DNA of 64,000 nt from Micrasema longulum (GCA_022494885.1 JAGVSM010001714.1:123009-187008), one strand, 5' to 3'; shown: positions 52,161 to 63,625, numbered from the stretch's first letter. A program made the numbers and translations. The notes: generated from the letters alone by a model not told the origin.

Positions 52161-52164
52161 AGTA

Positions 52165-53020
52165 TATATATTGCTAAACCCGTCACTCTTTATAATATGG
52201 TTCAGAGCTCAGCAAAGAAACAGGTTTAAACAGAAAAAAAAATAAAGAAAGTTAAAGTTATTTTAATATAATTTTAATGAGAAAATGAATAAAAGACAGA
52301 AAAATATGTATGAAAAAATTATCCAATAATATATGACGATAAATAGTATTTTTTTCTCCCCTTCATCCCTGTGACGGGGAGTCGGAGCGGCCACATGGCG
52401 AATGTATTTTGTCTATAATAAATCGCGAAAGTGGTGACACGGATTATGGCCGGTTTAAATTACGGGATGAAACCCCAATAAAATACCAGTTTTTTAAATG
52501 AGATTATAAAAAAAAAGCGCTGAAGCCTTGTTGCATGTTGTATTTACTGCTCGAAAATAATGTCCAGCAAAAAAATAAACCGATTATTTTATCGGTATAT
52601 TTTTTTATATTATAAAGGTATTGCTGGTTTCATTGTAAAATATAATAGTTTATTGTAACAAACGTTATTTTAATTGTTGTTTAAATTAACGAGATACGGT
52701 ATAAAAATATTATATTAAATATTGTAACGTGCAAAGATGGTGAATGGTAATTATATTTATTTATTCATGCATTTAATAATATATATATATAAATATATAT
52801 ACAGTTTTTTTTTTACTTTGCCTAGCTGTGTGAAACAGTACTTGTGATTTTCTTGTTGTTTTACTGTAGAATGTTTTATTATTTAAAATTTCTACTGAAT
52901 ATGCTGTATATTTTTTAGGTTATTTTTTTAAATATAAATCTTGTAAAATTTTTGGTTTAATTTTTTAAATTTTTTTTTATAAAACCTGGGGTTAAGGAAA
53001 TTCGCGTTTTAAAAAAAATA
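52165..53020. other. A+T-rich stretch, nothing recognised
   Basis: A 20-base segment near 52165-52190 (GCTAAACCCGTCAC) is inversely repeated near 42270-42290. Otherwise featureless. Confidence 0.35.
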
Positions 53021-53024
53021 AAAT

Positions 53025-53100
53025 ATTCAGCCAAATATGTTAATATTATAAATGTTTGTAAAAGGCAGATTTGCCGTTGATGTTAATAAAATAAAATAAA
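53025..53100 (+). repeat. Probable LINE 3' end (hairpin plus tail)
   Basis: GGCAGATTTGCC hairpin followed by AATAAAATAAAATAAAATAA. Same layout as 22340-22390. Confidence 0.5.
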
Positions 53101-53151
53101 ATAAATCATTGATTAAAACAATGTACTATTTTTTATTTATTTAACTGTTTT

Positions 53152-53358
53152 CTCGGGTGGTTGAATAATACTGTAAGCAAAATAAATACAGAATCTAGGA
53201 AGAATGTCGTCGACTCGATGGCAATTGTCAGGTAAAAATCCAGAAAAGGGATGTCGAATAAAGATAATCCTGCCTCGTTGTGTAGGGATTGACGCTTTCG
53301 TCTACCATGCCAGAGGTCCTGGGTTCGCTTCCTGGAAAGGTTGATAAGAAATATTCGT
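53152..53358 (+). repeat. SINE-1 (headed form) copy
   Basis: Head GGGTGGTTGAATAATACTGT and AAAAATCCAGAAAAGGGATG; body CTGCCTCGTTGTGTAGGGAT, GGTCCTGGGTTCGCTTCCTG. The tail is lost. Confidence 0.7.
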
Positions 53359-53377
53359 CAACAATGTTTAGAGTATG

Positions 53378-53755
53378 TCCAAAAGTTTGTAGACAGGATG
53401 TATTTCGTCCCTAGGGGGAAATTCAGCTTGTCTACAAACATTTGAATATACTAAAAACATTTTTAAATTAACTTACTAGTATAAGAAGCAGTATAAAAAT
53501 TGTAAAGTTGTTTTCAAGCGTCACCTATCAGGCGACTTGGTTCAACCGTATGAATCTCACCCACATGATAAAAGTTTCATCTCTTTTACTTCACAAAAGT
53601 CAACAGATGGAAGAGTTGAGGAAATGTGTTACAAATTGTGTAAAGTGGCCTCTCAAACCAGCCAATGACAGGTCATAAGCCCTGTAAATGCCTAGGCTTC
53701 CATATTCGCTACTTTAAAATGTTTTCCCTCTCTGTTGCGAAAAAAACGGTCAAAA
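53378..53755 (-). repeat. Repeat A, long copy with palindromic head
   Basis: The head (53388-53446) is itself inverted: TTTGTAGACA ... TCCCTAGGG ... TGTCTACAAA. The inverse body follows: GGCGACTTGGTTCAACCG, CATCTCTTTTACTTCACAAA, AAACCAGCCAATGACAGGTC, TTTTCCCTCTCTGTTGCG. This is the most complete copy and shows both ends. Confidence 0.85.
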
Positions 53756-53924
53756 AAAAATCACTTTACTTTCTTATAACAGATGCTCGAGACATACCGC
53801 ATTAGATTAAACAATTCAGTGCTCTATGCAACCAGTCCAATCAATTTAATCCCAGTCAGTGAAGAATTCACTTCCCTCTTTTCTCAATCCAATGAAGTAC
53901 ATATTATGTACTTCTGAAATACTT

Positions 53925-54125
53925 TCTTTCAGCACAAAGATGCTAAGGCTACCAGATTACAAAAAGCTCTTTCGGGCAGCTTTTCTCGTTTGACAATGAG
54001 CAAATTTTGCTTGTATGTGGGCACCGCCAAGGAGACTTATGTCCTCAGATGCGATGTGCGGTATGTGGTAGGCAAGCTGCCCTATGCAGCATCGGGTGCG
54101 ATTAAGAGCTCGATGAAGATGATGA
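53925..54125 (+). repeat. Dispersed repeat L, copy 2
   Basis: See 5525-5712. Here the frame reads MSKFCLYVGTAKETYVLRCD then VRYVVGKL, and the sequence ends in a GATGAAGATGATGAT tail that suggests retroposition. Confidence 0.6.
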
Positions 54126-54144
54126 TATTCTGTTGTAAAAGGTT

Positions 54145-54610
54145 TTATTTATTTTATTTGATTGTATTTTATTTTATTAGGTAAATCAACAAAGATACAT
54201 ACTAGAAAACATACAATTTGAATGCATTCGTTGATACAATTTTACATGCATATATATCTTCAATTATAGAATTACACAAAATATATTTATAAAATAAGTT
54301 ACAAACAATATACAGGATACAATGCAATAAAAAATAAGTTGTACGTGTGTACTTATTAAATAAGATTTATTCCTAAGAGATTATTCGCAAAAGCTGAGAG
54401 AGTATCATGAAAAATTACAATTTTATTTTATTGTTTCGGCAGTATATATTATATTCCCGACACATGCGGGCCATAAGTGTGTGGTATGTAGCATTATTTG
54501 AAAACAAAGGCAGTTTAAATATTTCCCGATGTCTGAGTGTTCTCAATCCCGCATTTATTTGTATTTTATTTAGGAGGTTAGTATTTACTTTGTAGTTTAT
54601 CTTATACATT
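54145..54610 (-). pseudogene. LINE relic, C-terminus and 3' UTR
   Basis: On the minus strand from about 54609: YKINYKVNTNLLNKIQINAG, LRTLRHREIFKLPLF, NNATYHTLMARMCREYN. This fits the YKI.....LL..I....P.R.LR....F..P....N.....P..R...N end of jockey/CR1-like ORF2. The TTTATTTTATTTGATTG at the low side is the inverted A-rich tail. Confidence 0.6.
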
Positions 54611-54924
54611 TTTCAATGTAGGTATAACTTGTAGGCAATATAATAACGTAAAATTGTAATGTGTGTACACGACTTTCGTTCCGCATAAACATGTCGTGTG
54701 AGCGGACATGGGTGCACAAAATGCCGACACTTTGTTCGGCTAATAACATCGCGTTAAAAAACACATTAATTTATTATTTTACCTTTCGTTTTGAATTATA
54801 ACAAACCATTTTATTAAGTGCACATATCTTTACTTACATAATATATTGGTTGATACCGTTTTTATAAATGTACAGCGCGGTTTTATACATCTGTATTTTT
54901 ATGTTTATTTATTCACATCTATAT

Positions 54925-55012
54925 TTAATTTATAAGAAACGCGATCTTCCTTTTCTTCATACAAACGTATTCCCGTATTTTCTCCCAGGATTATTACACT
55001 AGAACAATGATT
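54925..55012. repeat. Dispersed repeat K fragment
   Basis: TTCATACAAACGTATTCCCG, TATTTTCTCCCAGGATTATT match 45425-45495 and 61215-61275. Confidence 0.6.
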
Positions 55013-55014
55013 TT

Positions 55015-55490
55015 AAACACACTATAGATTTGTCTTATTGGCGTTTCCCAAATATTTAGATTTTTTGATATATTTTTTTTTTGTTGCTAGAGTTTCATCC
55101 GTCCATGCGCTCTGTAGCTGCAAGACGTTTGGTAATATTAACTTTGATATTACAATGAAAGCATCCACCCCTTTCCCGAAACTGTTCATAAAGACTTGAG
55201 TCTTTCTTCAGTTTCGCATATCAATATCATTTTTTTTTTTTTTAAACTAATTAAGCGAAAATTTAATATTTCTTTACAATCAAACCGCGAAAATAACAAA
55301 ACAAATAAACTTTAAAAACTTTCATTGTACCCCTCACTGCAGTATTGTCAGTTTGTGATCAATCAAATACACATGGTCAGCACAATCACCTTTTTCTAAT
55401 TTCCCAGTATTACAGTGGAGGAATACAGTGTTAGTTCTAAATTAAGACCGCGGCCTTTGATATTGTGTAAATGAACCAACTTAATAAATA
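55015..55490. other. A+T-rich stretch, nothing recognised
   Basis: No motif or match. Confidence 0.3.
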
Positions 55491-55496
55491 ACACAG

Positions 55497-55745
55497 GTGC
55501 AGTTAGTTACACGGCCAACTGTAAAACTGGCGTCGCGGGTTCGATTCCCGCCAGTTGCAAGAAAAAAAATTAAGAAAGATTTTTCTCTCAAGTGGTATGG
55601 GTGTTGTTGTGTAATTTTCATTACCTCCATATCCCTTATCCATATCCCCTCCATATCTCCTCCATATCCCCTCCATATCTCTTCTATCCCACCTGCTGAC
55701 AAGCCTCTATATATAGGCTTAGCGAGTAATTCCTTTAAAAAAATA
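55497..55745 (+). repeat. SINE-3 copy with internal minisatellite
   Basis: Head: GCAGTTAGTTACACGGCCAA, CTGGCGTCGCGGGTTCGATT (intact B box). Tail: TTTTTCTCTCAAGTGGTATG, CACCTGCTGACAAGCCTCTA, GGCTTAGCGAGTAATT. At 55622-55690 a 12- to 15-base CCATATCYCCTC unit repeats about five times. A second copy is at 59275. Confidence 0.8.
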
Positions 55746-55749
55746 ATGT

Positions 55750-56400
55750 CATTTTCTCTTTTTAGAAGGTTGTATGTGATATTTTTCTGATATTCTCGTA
55801 TTGTGTTTACTACAGTTTTTTAAAGTTTTAATTCTTCGTTTACTATATTGTTTTAAAAAAATTGTAGAACACTACTTTCTAGTCAGGCACCCATATAATT
55901 TATTTTCCATGTCATCACAATCATATTGGGAATTGAATTTAATCATTAATTGTCATAATTTATTATAAGGCAGCTAATTTCTTCCGTGTTACCATTTACC
56001 TGAATATTCATAGTCGTAAATAACATCTTGCCTGACCAACAGTTTTCAAAGTTTTTTTTGCGTGTATAATCCCACAAATTGCATTAAGCGATAAATCTTT
56101 GTTTTCACTTTCACATGAATTATTTCTAGCAAGATTACAACATGTAATTGGGTATTACATTATTATTAGGATTAAAATCTCAAAAAAGGACCTCGCTGCT
56201 AGTAAACGAGGTTCTTTGTCAAAGCAGTTAACTTCACTGAGCAAGTTTAAGTAAGTTTTTAATGTGATTCCAATTCGCTGTATTGTTATAAAAGCAATAA
56301 AATAGTGATTTTTGAGGAAATTTTGCGTTTTCTTAAAAAAAAATGCCTTAATTTTATGGCAAATCCAACTATCCGCAGAATTGGAGTTTAACAGGTCTTT
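55750..56400. other. A+T-rich stretch, nothing recognised
   Basis: The minus frame 56155-56430 has no known motif. Confidence 0.3.
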
Positions 56401-56404
56401 AAAA

Positions 56405-56638
56405 TTATTATGTGTTTTGAGTATCTCCAAATGTTTGCAGACAGGCTGGATTTCCTCACAAGAGAGTTATTTAGATCAAAATTCGTTGTAACAGAGAGGG
56501 GAATCATTTTTGAGACCCACATGATAAAGGTTTCAGCTTTTTTGCTTCACAAAAGTCAACAGATGGAACATTTAAGGAAATGTGTATGTTTAAATACAGG
56601 CAGAATGGTAAATGTTGCATAGTGTGTAAAGTTTATAT
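56405..56638. repeat. Repeat A, rearranged copy (plus head, minus body)
   Basis: Plus head: ATGTTTGCAGACAGGCTGGA, GTAACAGAGAGGGGAATCAT. From about 56515 it continues in inverse (CCCACATGATAAAGGTTTCA, CACAAAAGTCAACAGATGGA, GGCAGAATGGTAAATGTTGC). Confidence 0.75.
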
Positions 56639-56639
56639 T

Positions 56640-56830
56640 TTATACATAAAATTTCTTCATGGGGTTGATTATTTGGGATAGTTTTTGCATGTGCATCTTG
56701 AGTGGTTTATGCTATGTATATGAGTGTGCATTCGGTATTTTTATTTATTTTAATTTATTACCTCCATGGAAAACGCAAATGTTAACAATTATTCTTTTCT
56801 CACTTGAAATTCTTATTTATTTATTTTAAA
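56640..56830 (+). repeat. LINE group 3 3' UTR copy
   Basis: GGTTGATTATTTGGGATAGT, GAGTGGTTTATGCTATGTAT, AACGCAAATGTTAACAATTA match 38330-38590, with the TG-rich internal part deleted. Confidence 0.75.
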
Positions 56831-56834
56831 ATGA

Positions 56835-57235
56835 AAATAATATAAAGCCATAGATATTTCTGAATGAAATTAAATCTTTCTCACAACTCTTGACGTCATG
56901 CTAGTGCAAGAGTCCAAGCTACAATAGACGAATCAGTGAACATAATCAATTTATAGAGGGGAAGATTGAGAATTACTTGGTCTAATATTGTATTAAAATT
57001 TGTCCCCAAGCATAAATTCAATACAACACAATGACGTTATGATGACGTAATTGCTCAAGTGATCGGATTATAAGATCACGGAATACTTTTCAATTATTAA
57101 AATATTATAACATAATATTTAGCCGTGTGATTTTTGAAATTTTTCAAGGTGCGCATTTGAAAGTTCCAAATATTTTTTTTCAATCGACTGAATGCGAAAT
57201 ATATCAACGATAAATTTGAAATAAATATTTATTTG
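56835..57235. other. Unassigned stretch
   Basis: No motif or match. Confidence 0.3.
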
Positions 57236-57237
57236 GA

Positions 57238-57305
57238 CACCCCGTGGTGTAGTCTGCGTCCGGGTGGATGAAGAATACAGTTCGTGTACGAAATACAATT
57301 ATATT
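57238..57305 (+). repeat. SINE-1 head fragment
   Basis: GGTGGATGAAGAATACAGTT, then CGTGTACGAAATACAA, as in the head at 41520. The body does not follow directly. Confidence 0.5.
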
Positions 57306-57532
57306 TTCTCACTATTTTGAATAGTATTAAGTGATATTATGGGTTGTCACAATTCTTTTTATGTACCGTCCTAAACAAGTTTATCTCTATGGGATATAAA
57401 CTTCTACGAGTATTATATCTTGTTCATGTTTTACATGTTTTATTAATAATAAAAAAACCATTTCCACATTTTTGCTTAAAAGTAATACTGACAATTTAAT
57501 TTTTATTTCATTTCTTTTTACTATCATACAAT

Positions 57533-57788
57533 TCGGCCTCGTGTTGTACCTAATAGTCAGCGCGCAAGAGGTCTCGGATTCCTACCATGCAAGAGGTCTC
57601 GGATTCGATTCCCGACATGGTTGATATGAAATATTTATTTGAAAGGGTGATTTCACAATTGAATATTTCACAGTCCCTGGACTGGCACCTGAAGCGTAAG
57701 ACAGAACATCTTACCTCCATGTAACAAAAATGATCAAGATACGGTGCGCCAATGCAGTGTCCTATGCGCCATTAGGTGCGGAAATTTT
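57533..57788 (+). repeat. SINE-1 (headless form) with internal duplication
   Basis: TCGGCCTCGTGTTGTACCTA, GCAAGAGGTCTCGGATTC twice (about 57564 and 57590), GATTCCCGACATGGTTGATA, CAGTCCCTGGACTGGCACCT, AGTGTCCTATGCGCCATTAG. Confidence 0.8.
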
Positions 57789-57789
57789 G

Positions 57790-58950
57790 TCTTGTTTTAA
57801 ATTAATATAGGTATTTAAAAACGTTTTTATTAATTGTTGTAAATTTTCATAATTATTATTAGTATTTAAATTATTTTTATGATTAATATTTTTATTCTCA
57901 GTTTTGCGTTTACTTATGATTGATATAAATGTATTTATTTAACACGATAATTTGTGTATATTTTCCTTCTATTAATTGCACATTTTTACTGACAATTAAT
58001 TTAAATAACATTTTTATTTTTGCATTATAATTTTTTTTATAATTCAAGTTACGTGTTTATTTTAATAATTATTATTTGTCATCGTTACATTAAATATCTG
58101 ATAAACAAGTACAGGATTGGGTATATCATATTTAATTTTTATATAAAACATCTCAGCTCAACACAGGTTTTTACCTAAAGAGCTAAACTATTTTTAACAC
58201 AATGTAACTGGATAAAAAAAAATAAAAATAACAGAAGCAGAATCTTGAACGAATGTTTTTATTAATGAAATCTACAATGATCCTATATCTAACGTTTTTT
58301 AAACTAACGAGATAGTTAGACACATGTTTAATTCAATGTAGTTATGCAATTAAAATTACGTTTTCAATTTCTGTCACGATATTCCTGTAATAGAATACGG
58401 GCCGTTTACTTTAATTATGATTGCGTCAATTATTGTCAAAATAAATAATTTGACAATAACTCATAACAGTGTCATACAAAAACGTAGTAAATTACAGCAA
58501 AAGCGGACCAAATACTTTAATAATTGATAGGATACATCAAAACGTCTCATGAGGAAATAAACTATTCAAATTTTGTAAGGGTTGCCATAATAGTTATCAA
58601 GGTAGATCGTTTGATTAATTTTAAATAAGAGTTATATTAAATATAAATAATTTGATGTCAATGTTATCTTGTTTCGAGTTTTCCATTTGACAGTTGGGCC
58701 TTGAATTGTGTAATAAAGGATAAAATAATCATGTTCAGGCTTGGTCGGAATTTTATAAAATGGGTCACGAATCTCTTTACATCTTGAACACCCAGCGCAC
58801 TACACTTGAATACTTTTTTCTGGATGCAGTTTGGTAATTTTAGAAATTATTTTCAACCCTTTTCTTCTTCTTTTTAGCTACATTTTCTGAACGCATTCTA
58901 ACAATTTTCGAAGTTGATTGAACAGATTCGTCCATTGCCACGTATGTCAG
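57790..58950. other. Long A+T-rich stretch without a gene
   Basis: A short hairpin TTATTGTCAAA/TTTGACAATAA lies near 58430-58460. Nothing else is recognised. Confidence 0.35.
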
Positions 58951-58954
58951 TGTA

Positions 58955-59150
58955 CTACGCCATGGTACAAGGGAAAGTTTACATGTATTTTTAATTTGAT
59001 CTACAAAGTAAAATTAAGTCTATTGTATAAAAAAGAGAATATGTGTACATCTTTTTTTTTTAATATGTTTAATTACAGGCTATTGACGAAGATGTCTTTA
59101 AATTTTCATACCAATATACACATTTTCGTACTTAAATATCGATTTTATGA
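58955..59150. repeat. Repeat M, diverged copy
   Basis: Shares with 51147-51411: TTTAATTTGATCTACAAAGT, AAATTAAGT, TATTGACGAAGAT, ATACACATTTTCGTAC, AAATATCG. The terminal repeats are poorly kept. Confidence 0.5.
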
Positions 59151-59274
59151 CGCGAGAGTGAAGGCTGGCAATAGGGTCTACCGGAGACGTCTTCTGACGT
59201 CCATGTGCTTCACTCAGAAACGGGCGTGGAAAAGAGGAGCTGAAGAGAGATACATGTTAATATCATCAGATGCA

Positions 59275-59465
59275 GTTAGTTGAAATGTGAAACTGGCGTC
59301 GCAGGTTCGATTTCCATCAGTTACAATAAAAAATCCAACAATGATTTTTTCAATTGGTCTGGGTGTTGTGATGTTATTATCCATAAATTACTTCCATATT
59401 TTTTCTTTCCTACCTGCTGACAAGTCTTTAAAAAAGAGGCTTAGTGGATTATTTATTAAAAAAAA
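59275..59465 (+). repeat. SINE-3 copy
   Basis: GCAGTTAGTTGAAATGTGAA, CTGGCGTCGCAGGTTCGATT, CTACCTGCTGACAAGTCTTT, GAGGCTTAGTGGATTATTTA. It lacks the minisatellite present at 55622-55690. Confidence 0.8.
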
Positions 59466-59515
59466 TTGTACCAAAACGATAAAAAAAATTACTATATAAG
59501 TGACATTAGAATAAA

Positions 59516-59722
59516 TAAAAAAAAAATACAGTTCTGTGGGTGTAAAAAAAAATCCAGGACGCGTGTTTTCGATTTGAAAGCTGCTTTCTACGTAAAAATC
59601 CTGAAAAGGAAGTCGTGTGGAAATGAGTCTGCCTTTTAGTGTAGTGAATAACGCATTCGCCCACCATGCATGAGGCCCCGGGTTCTATTCCTAGCAAGTT
59701 CGTTGTGAACATATTTACGTAA
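59516..59722 (+). repeat. SINE-1 (headed form) copy
   Basis: Head AATACAGTTCTGTGGGTG and AATCCTGAAAAGGAAGTCGT; body CTGCCTTTTAGTGTAGTGAA, GGGTTCTATTCCTAGCAAGT. Confidence 0.7.
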
Positions 59723-59934
59723 AAAAATATTCAACTCAATTAAATACTTTCTTAAAATGTGATTTTACATGACTAACCTTACCTTTACGTAACAGATTAT
59801 TGAGATTCGCTAAATTTGGCGTTTCAATACGGAGCCTTGTAAAGGTGTTTTTTTATACTGTTGCATCAAAGGCATTGTTTAGGCGAACTAGGCAGGAGCA
59901 GTAAAGATAAAGAGAGCCTATTTCACGGCCTTAT

Positions 59935-60450
59935 ATAGTACTACATATAAACCAAAATATGCATATAATGTGTATGCAGCACCCATCAACACCCAAAAAA
60001 AATCAATTCATTAAAAATGAAGCCGCTAGAATGGCCCTAAAAGCCCCCGAAGTGATGAGTTTAGAAATTTGACTCATAGATGCCAAAATACCTATAATCC
60101 ATGATTTCATAATAAACTCGTCCAAAACATTTTGTGGTGAGATCCCATCTTACCCGAATCCGTTCATATCAAGCTTGGCACAATATAACTCAAAATCGCC
60201 CATAAAATACTTACGTCCCAAACAAATCCCCAAAGACGTTCCCCCCGAACGTCCCTCATTACTACACCCAGACCCTCTTCCAACCAACCACCATACCACA
60301 ATACTAAATTAATACTTAATGAGTTATTTATTTATTTTGATCATTTATATATTCACGTAATGATAGATATTACAAAAAAATCATACCGTATCCCTAACTC
60401 TATGAGACCAAGAGCCCCGTGTTAAGTTGGCATACAAGCATGCATAGAAT
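59935..60450 (+). pseudogene. Jockey-like LINE C-terminus and 3' UTR
   Basis: The frame contains KNEAARMALKAPEVMSLEI, a stop, LIDAKIPIIHDFII, YPNPFISSLAQYN, YLRPKQIPKDVPPERPSLL. The N.A.R.AL.AP..., L....IP.I...I order is that of the jockey-clade ORF2 C-terminus. The 3' part (60360-60450) recurs at 27800-27895. Short dead copy. Confidence 0.55.
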
Positions 60451-60454
60451 ATCA

Positions 60455-60975
60455 TTAAAGAATGCTACAAATAAAAATCTACATATGTAAAAGCCAATGT
60501 TCGAATGGTTGTCCTCGATGGACTGAATAACTACTGGACTAGTTACGTGCGATTTTCAGATAAATGTACATCTTTGCCACGAGAAGGTTTGTAGCTCATA
60601 AAATCTTCAATTTATTGTCTACAAAAAAAGTAAGGAGCGTATGTTTTTATTTTATCCATCACCAGGGTTGCATTTGCCGAGAATGAGTATACAAAAAACA
60701 TGGATGGACGTTATTTTTTAGTGCATAAAAAAGTTTGTTTTGAATGTTTACAAACAAAATTCGTTTTTTTATGGATCTCATTTAGATTATTTCATTGAAT
60801 TCCTTTTAATTTCTACCCATTTATTTCTTTTTACTGGATATTTGGTAATACTAAAATAATATCAACTGACATTCGATACATTTTTGAAAATCTCATTCTT
60901 AACTTAAGTGCACCTCTGAGCAGAGTTTGGCATTTTCTAAAAGAATTCTATATTTAAAAATACATTATTTTATGT
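60455..60975. other. Unassigned stretch
   Basis: Positions 60490-60620 read like decayed element sequence, but I cannot place it. Confidence 0.3.
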
Positions 60976-60978
60976 TTT

Positions 60979-61114
60979 GGAATTCAAACATAAACAAGTA
61001 CTAAGGTACCTACTTAAATTTAGTATTTGAAAACAAATTAGGAATTCAATCATAAACAAGTACCTAGGTACCTAGCTACTTTTCATTGGTGAGTAGGTAC
61101 TCACCAATGAAAAG
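60979..61114. repeat. Direct repeat plus perfect 17-bp hairpin
   Basis: GGAATTCAAACATAAACAAG at 60979 recurs with one change at 61041, each followed by GTACCT-rich sequence. Then CTTTTCATTGGTGAGTA (61079-61095) pairs exactly with 61098-61114. Confidence 0.8.
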
Positions 61115-61194
61115 TTACATCTCTTTTTCGTTTATCCGAACGGTTTTTACTAAAGATTTTTTAGTAAAGTTTTATAAGTATACTTAATTATGTT

Positions 61195-61545
61195 TAATCT
61201 TAAGAGGAAACGTGGTCCGAATTTTCTTCATACAAACGTATTCACGTATTTTCTCTCTGAATTATGGCACTATAGAAATGTTTTTATTAAAAATAACAAC
61301 AACAACAACAAACTGTCGCGCCGATTATTCCGACTTTTACCATGTCCATCGTCAAGTATTTGTTGGATTTGGTCATGCTGTGTCTTTCTCGGTCTTCCAT
61401 TATTTCTGCATCCATGAACATTCGCATTGTAAATATTTTTAGCCGTTCTTTCGTTGTCTATTCGCTCTACATGTCCAAACCAGCGCAGAGCTCTTTTTTA
61501 CATATTTTACTATGATAACTAGAACCACCCAAACCCGTAAATAAG
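61195..61545. repeat. Dispersed repeat K, interrupted by a LINE tail
   Basis: Left half 61200-61290 (CATACAAACGTATTCACGTA, GGCACTATAGAAATG) and right half 61495-61545 (TTTTTTACATATTTT, ACTAGAACCACCC) correspond to 45425-45580. Between them lies the LINE fragment at 61300-61495. Confidence 0.5.
61297..61495 (-). pseudogene. 3' end of the 49092-type LINE, minus strand
   Basis: Minus strand: LRWFGHVER.D.ERTAKNIY, GRPRKTQHDQ, DDGHGKSRNNRR, then a GTTGTTGTTGTTGTT tail (61297-61312 as AACAACAACAAC). Truncated at both ends of the coding part. Confidence 0.75.
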
Positions 61546-61869
61546 CACAGTTTTATCGGCTGCCCTCGGGCGCACGGCGCACGGTATACAAATATAACTA
61601 TTTTTGAAAAACACGAAACATACCTAAACAGATTATTTTATTCTGATACTCTATCTAAAACAATAACGAAATCGGTTCAGTTTTGGGGTGCGGAAAACGG
61701 TACAGCGAAACGTCAATTTTGTCTACTTTAACAAAAGGTCTGATATGCAGTTGTCTTTTTTGGACAATATCGGGTACAGGAAAACAATGTTCGAACACCT
61801 ATTTATCAAAATTCTCTGTCCTCTCCATTTATCTAAACCGAAACAAAAAAAAATAAAATGTACACGTAC

Positions 61870-62168
61870 ACTAACATATTACAACAGAGATGAAGAACAT
61901 TTTAGAGAAGGTAATATGGAAGTCTAGACATCTACAAGGCTTATGACCTGTCATTGGCTGGTTTAAGTGGCCACTTTACACACTGTGTAACATTCCCCGT
62001 TCTGCCCATATTTAAACATATATATTCCTTCAATTCTTTGATCTGTTGATTCAATTTGATGAATCTCACTGGCATAAATAAAGGTTTGAGCTCTTTAACT
62101 TCACAAACATCAACACATCAAAGAGTTAAAGGAATATAGATGTTCAAATATGGGCAGAATGGTGTATA
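61870..62168. repeat. Repeat A, foldback copy
   Basis: Plus half to ATCTGTTGAT at about 62048 (GGCTTATGACCTGTCATTGG, CACTTTACACACTGTGTAAC). Then the inverse half (GATGAATCTCACTGGCATAA, CTTCACAAACATCAACACAT, TGTTCAAATATGGGCAGAAT). Confidence 0.8.
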
Positions 62169-62387
62169 CGTACATATCTAATTTGGACTCAATACATTAA
62201 TAGATATCAAACTTTTGATTGTGTTCATTTAATCGATTTATCAAAAACTCAAATCTAGCAATATCAAAACATCAGCTCGTTATTACACAAACATGAATAT
62301 TAATTATCTCGATAATTCGATAGTCTCGAGTCTAGAATGAAAGCCCAGACGAGTACAAGTCGAGTTTAATGCATAATAAAAACGGAT

Positions 62388-62482
62388 TGCGGTCTCGTGC
62401 GTAGTGTCGCGGATCAGGAGGTCTGATGTTTGATTCATAGCTACAACTTATTTCCCATTTTCTAACAAGATTTTTCACCACT
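62388..62482 (+). repeat. SINE-4 tRNA-like copy
   Basis: TTGCGGTCTCGTGCGTAGTG, TCGCGGATCAGGAGGTCTGA, TGTTTGATTCATAGC, TTATTTCCCATTTTC. Matches 20895-20995. Confidence 0.6.
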
Positions 62483-62484
62483 TA

Positions 62485-63625
62485 AAGAAAAGAGCCACGT
62501 ATTTGGATAAATTACACATGTATTATTTCGATTCTCTAAAATGAAAAAAAAAATACACTGAAACCTGTACACAAAGGAAAACCAAATTTAATCATGCTCT
62601 GCGCTTGATCGGCCGCAGATAGGGTAAGACAAAATATAAGTGAAGGATATCATTTTTTTCAACGTATGGGAATTTTTTATTTAATTAAATGCGCGTGTTT
62701 TTACTGAGTAAAAGCAACAACAATGAGGTATGAGTGGACCATAGTCTGATGAACAGCCCACATGGAGAGCTGAGACGACCACGCGCAATTAGAGCATATT
62801 ATGAATGGACCATCTTCTCCCCCTTCTTCCTTGCTTCACCCTTCACTTCCTCAGTACTCCGTCAAGATTCCTTTTCTGGGAACTAGCTACAAACCAGGTA
62901 TCGCCAACTTCCACCCAAAATAAAATTGACGAACTTCATGTTTCTAATAATGTTTGGTTGGAGTATTGTTTACCGCAATAAAAACATTAAAAACATATGC
63001 ATTGAAGACTTTCCGGGCGAATTATAAGAATGCATAAATATTATGATCGATTTTCGTTTTAAGAAGTATTTTGAATTTTCAAATGTAAGATGTTGTTTAA
63101 CACATATTTGTTTTTCTTTCACAATTCAAACAAGAATTGGAACAAAGTCGAAGTAGTGTCGTGTCATGTACTTATGAATTAAAGGTTCGACATTCAAAGC
63201 CTACTCTGCAACAACTTGATTAGAATTTTCATTCATGCTTAGTAATTTTAAAATATTTAAAAACGGTCTATACAATTTTGATAAATTTTAAGAACGCCAA
63301 AATGTATTTTTTGCTAAAATGAAAAAGATCTTAAGTACGAAATTATAGGCAGATCATAGACCCTCTAAATGACTTCCAAATTTTCTTTTCGATGAGAATT
63401 TCATATTTATTGAAAAATTATTTAATTAGAATAATTTCTTCGAAACAACGGGCGTAGCATTTAAAAAAAAAAATTTAATAGACCCAAACTCTTTCTTTTA
63501 TTAATTAAAATTTATAATGAAATACTGCGAATAAATCCTGTCTTTTGTTCTATCAGCATTTATTTGTTAATCTTGTTAGTTTTTTTTTCTTTCTTCATGG
63601 TTATGTCATACCATAATTATTTTAT
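62485..63625. other. Unassigned stretch
   Basis: Positions 62700-62930 are G+C-richer and match nothing else here; the rest is A+T-rich. No gene motif. Confidence 0.3.
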
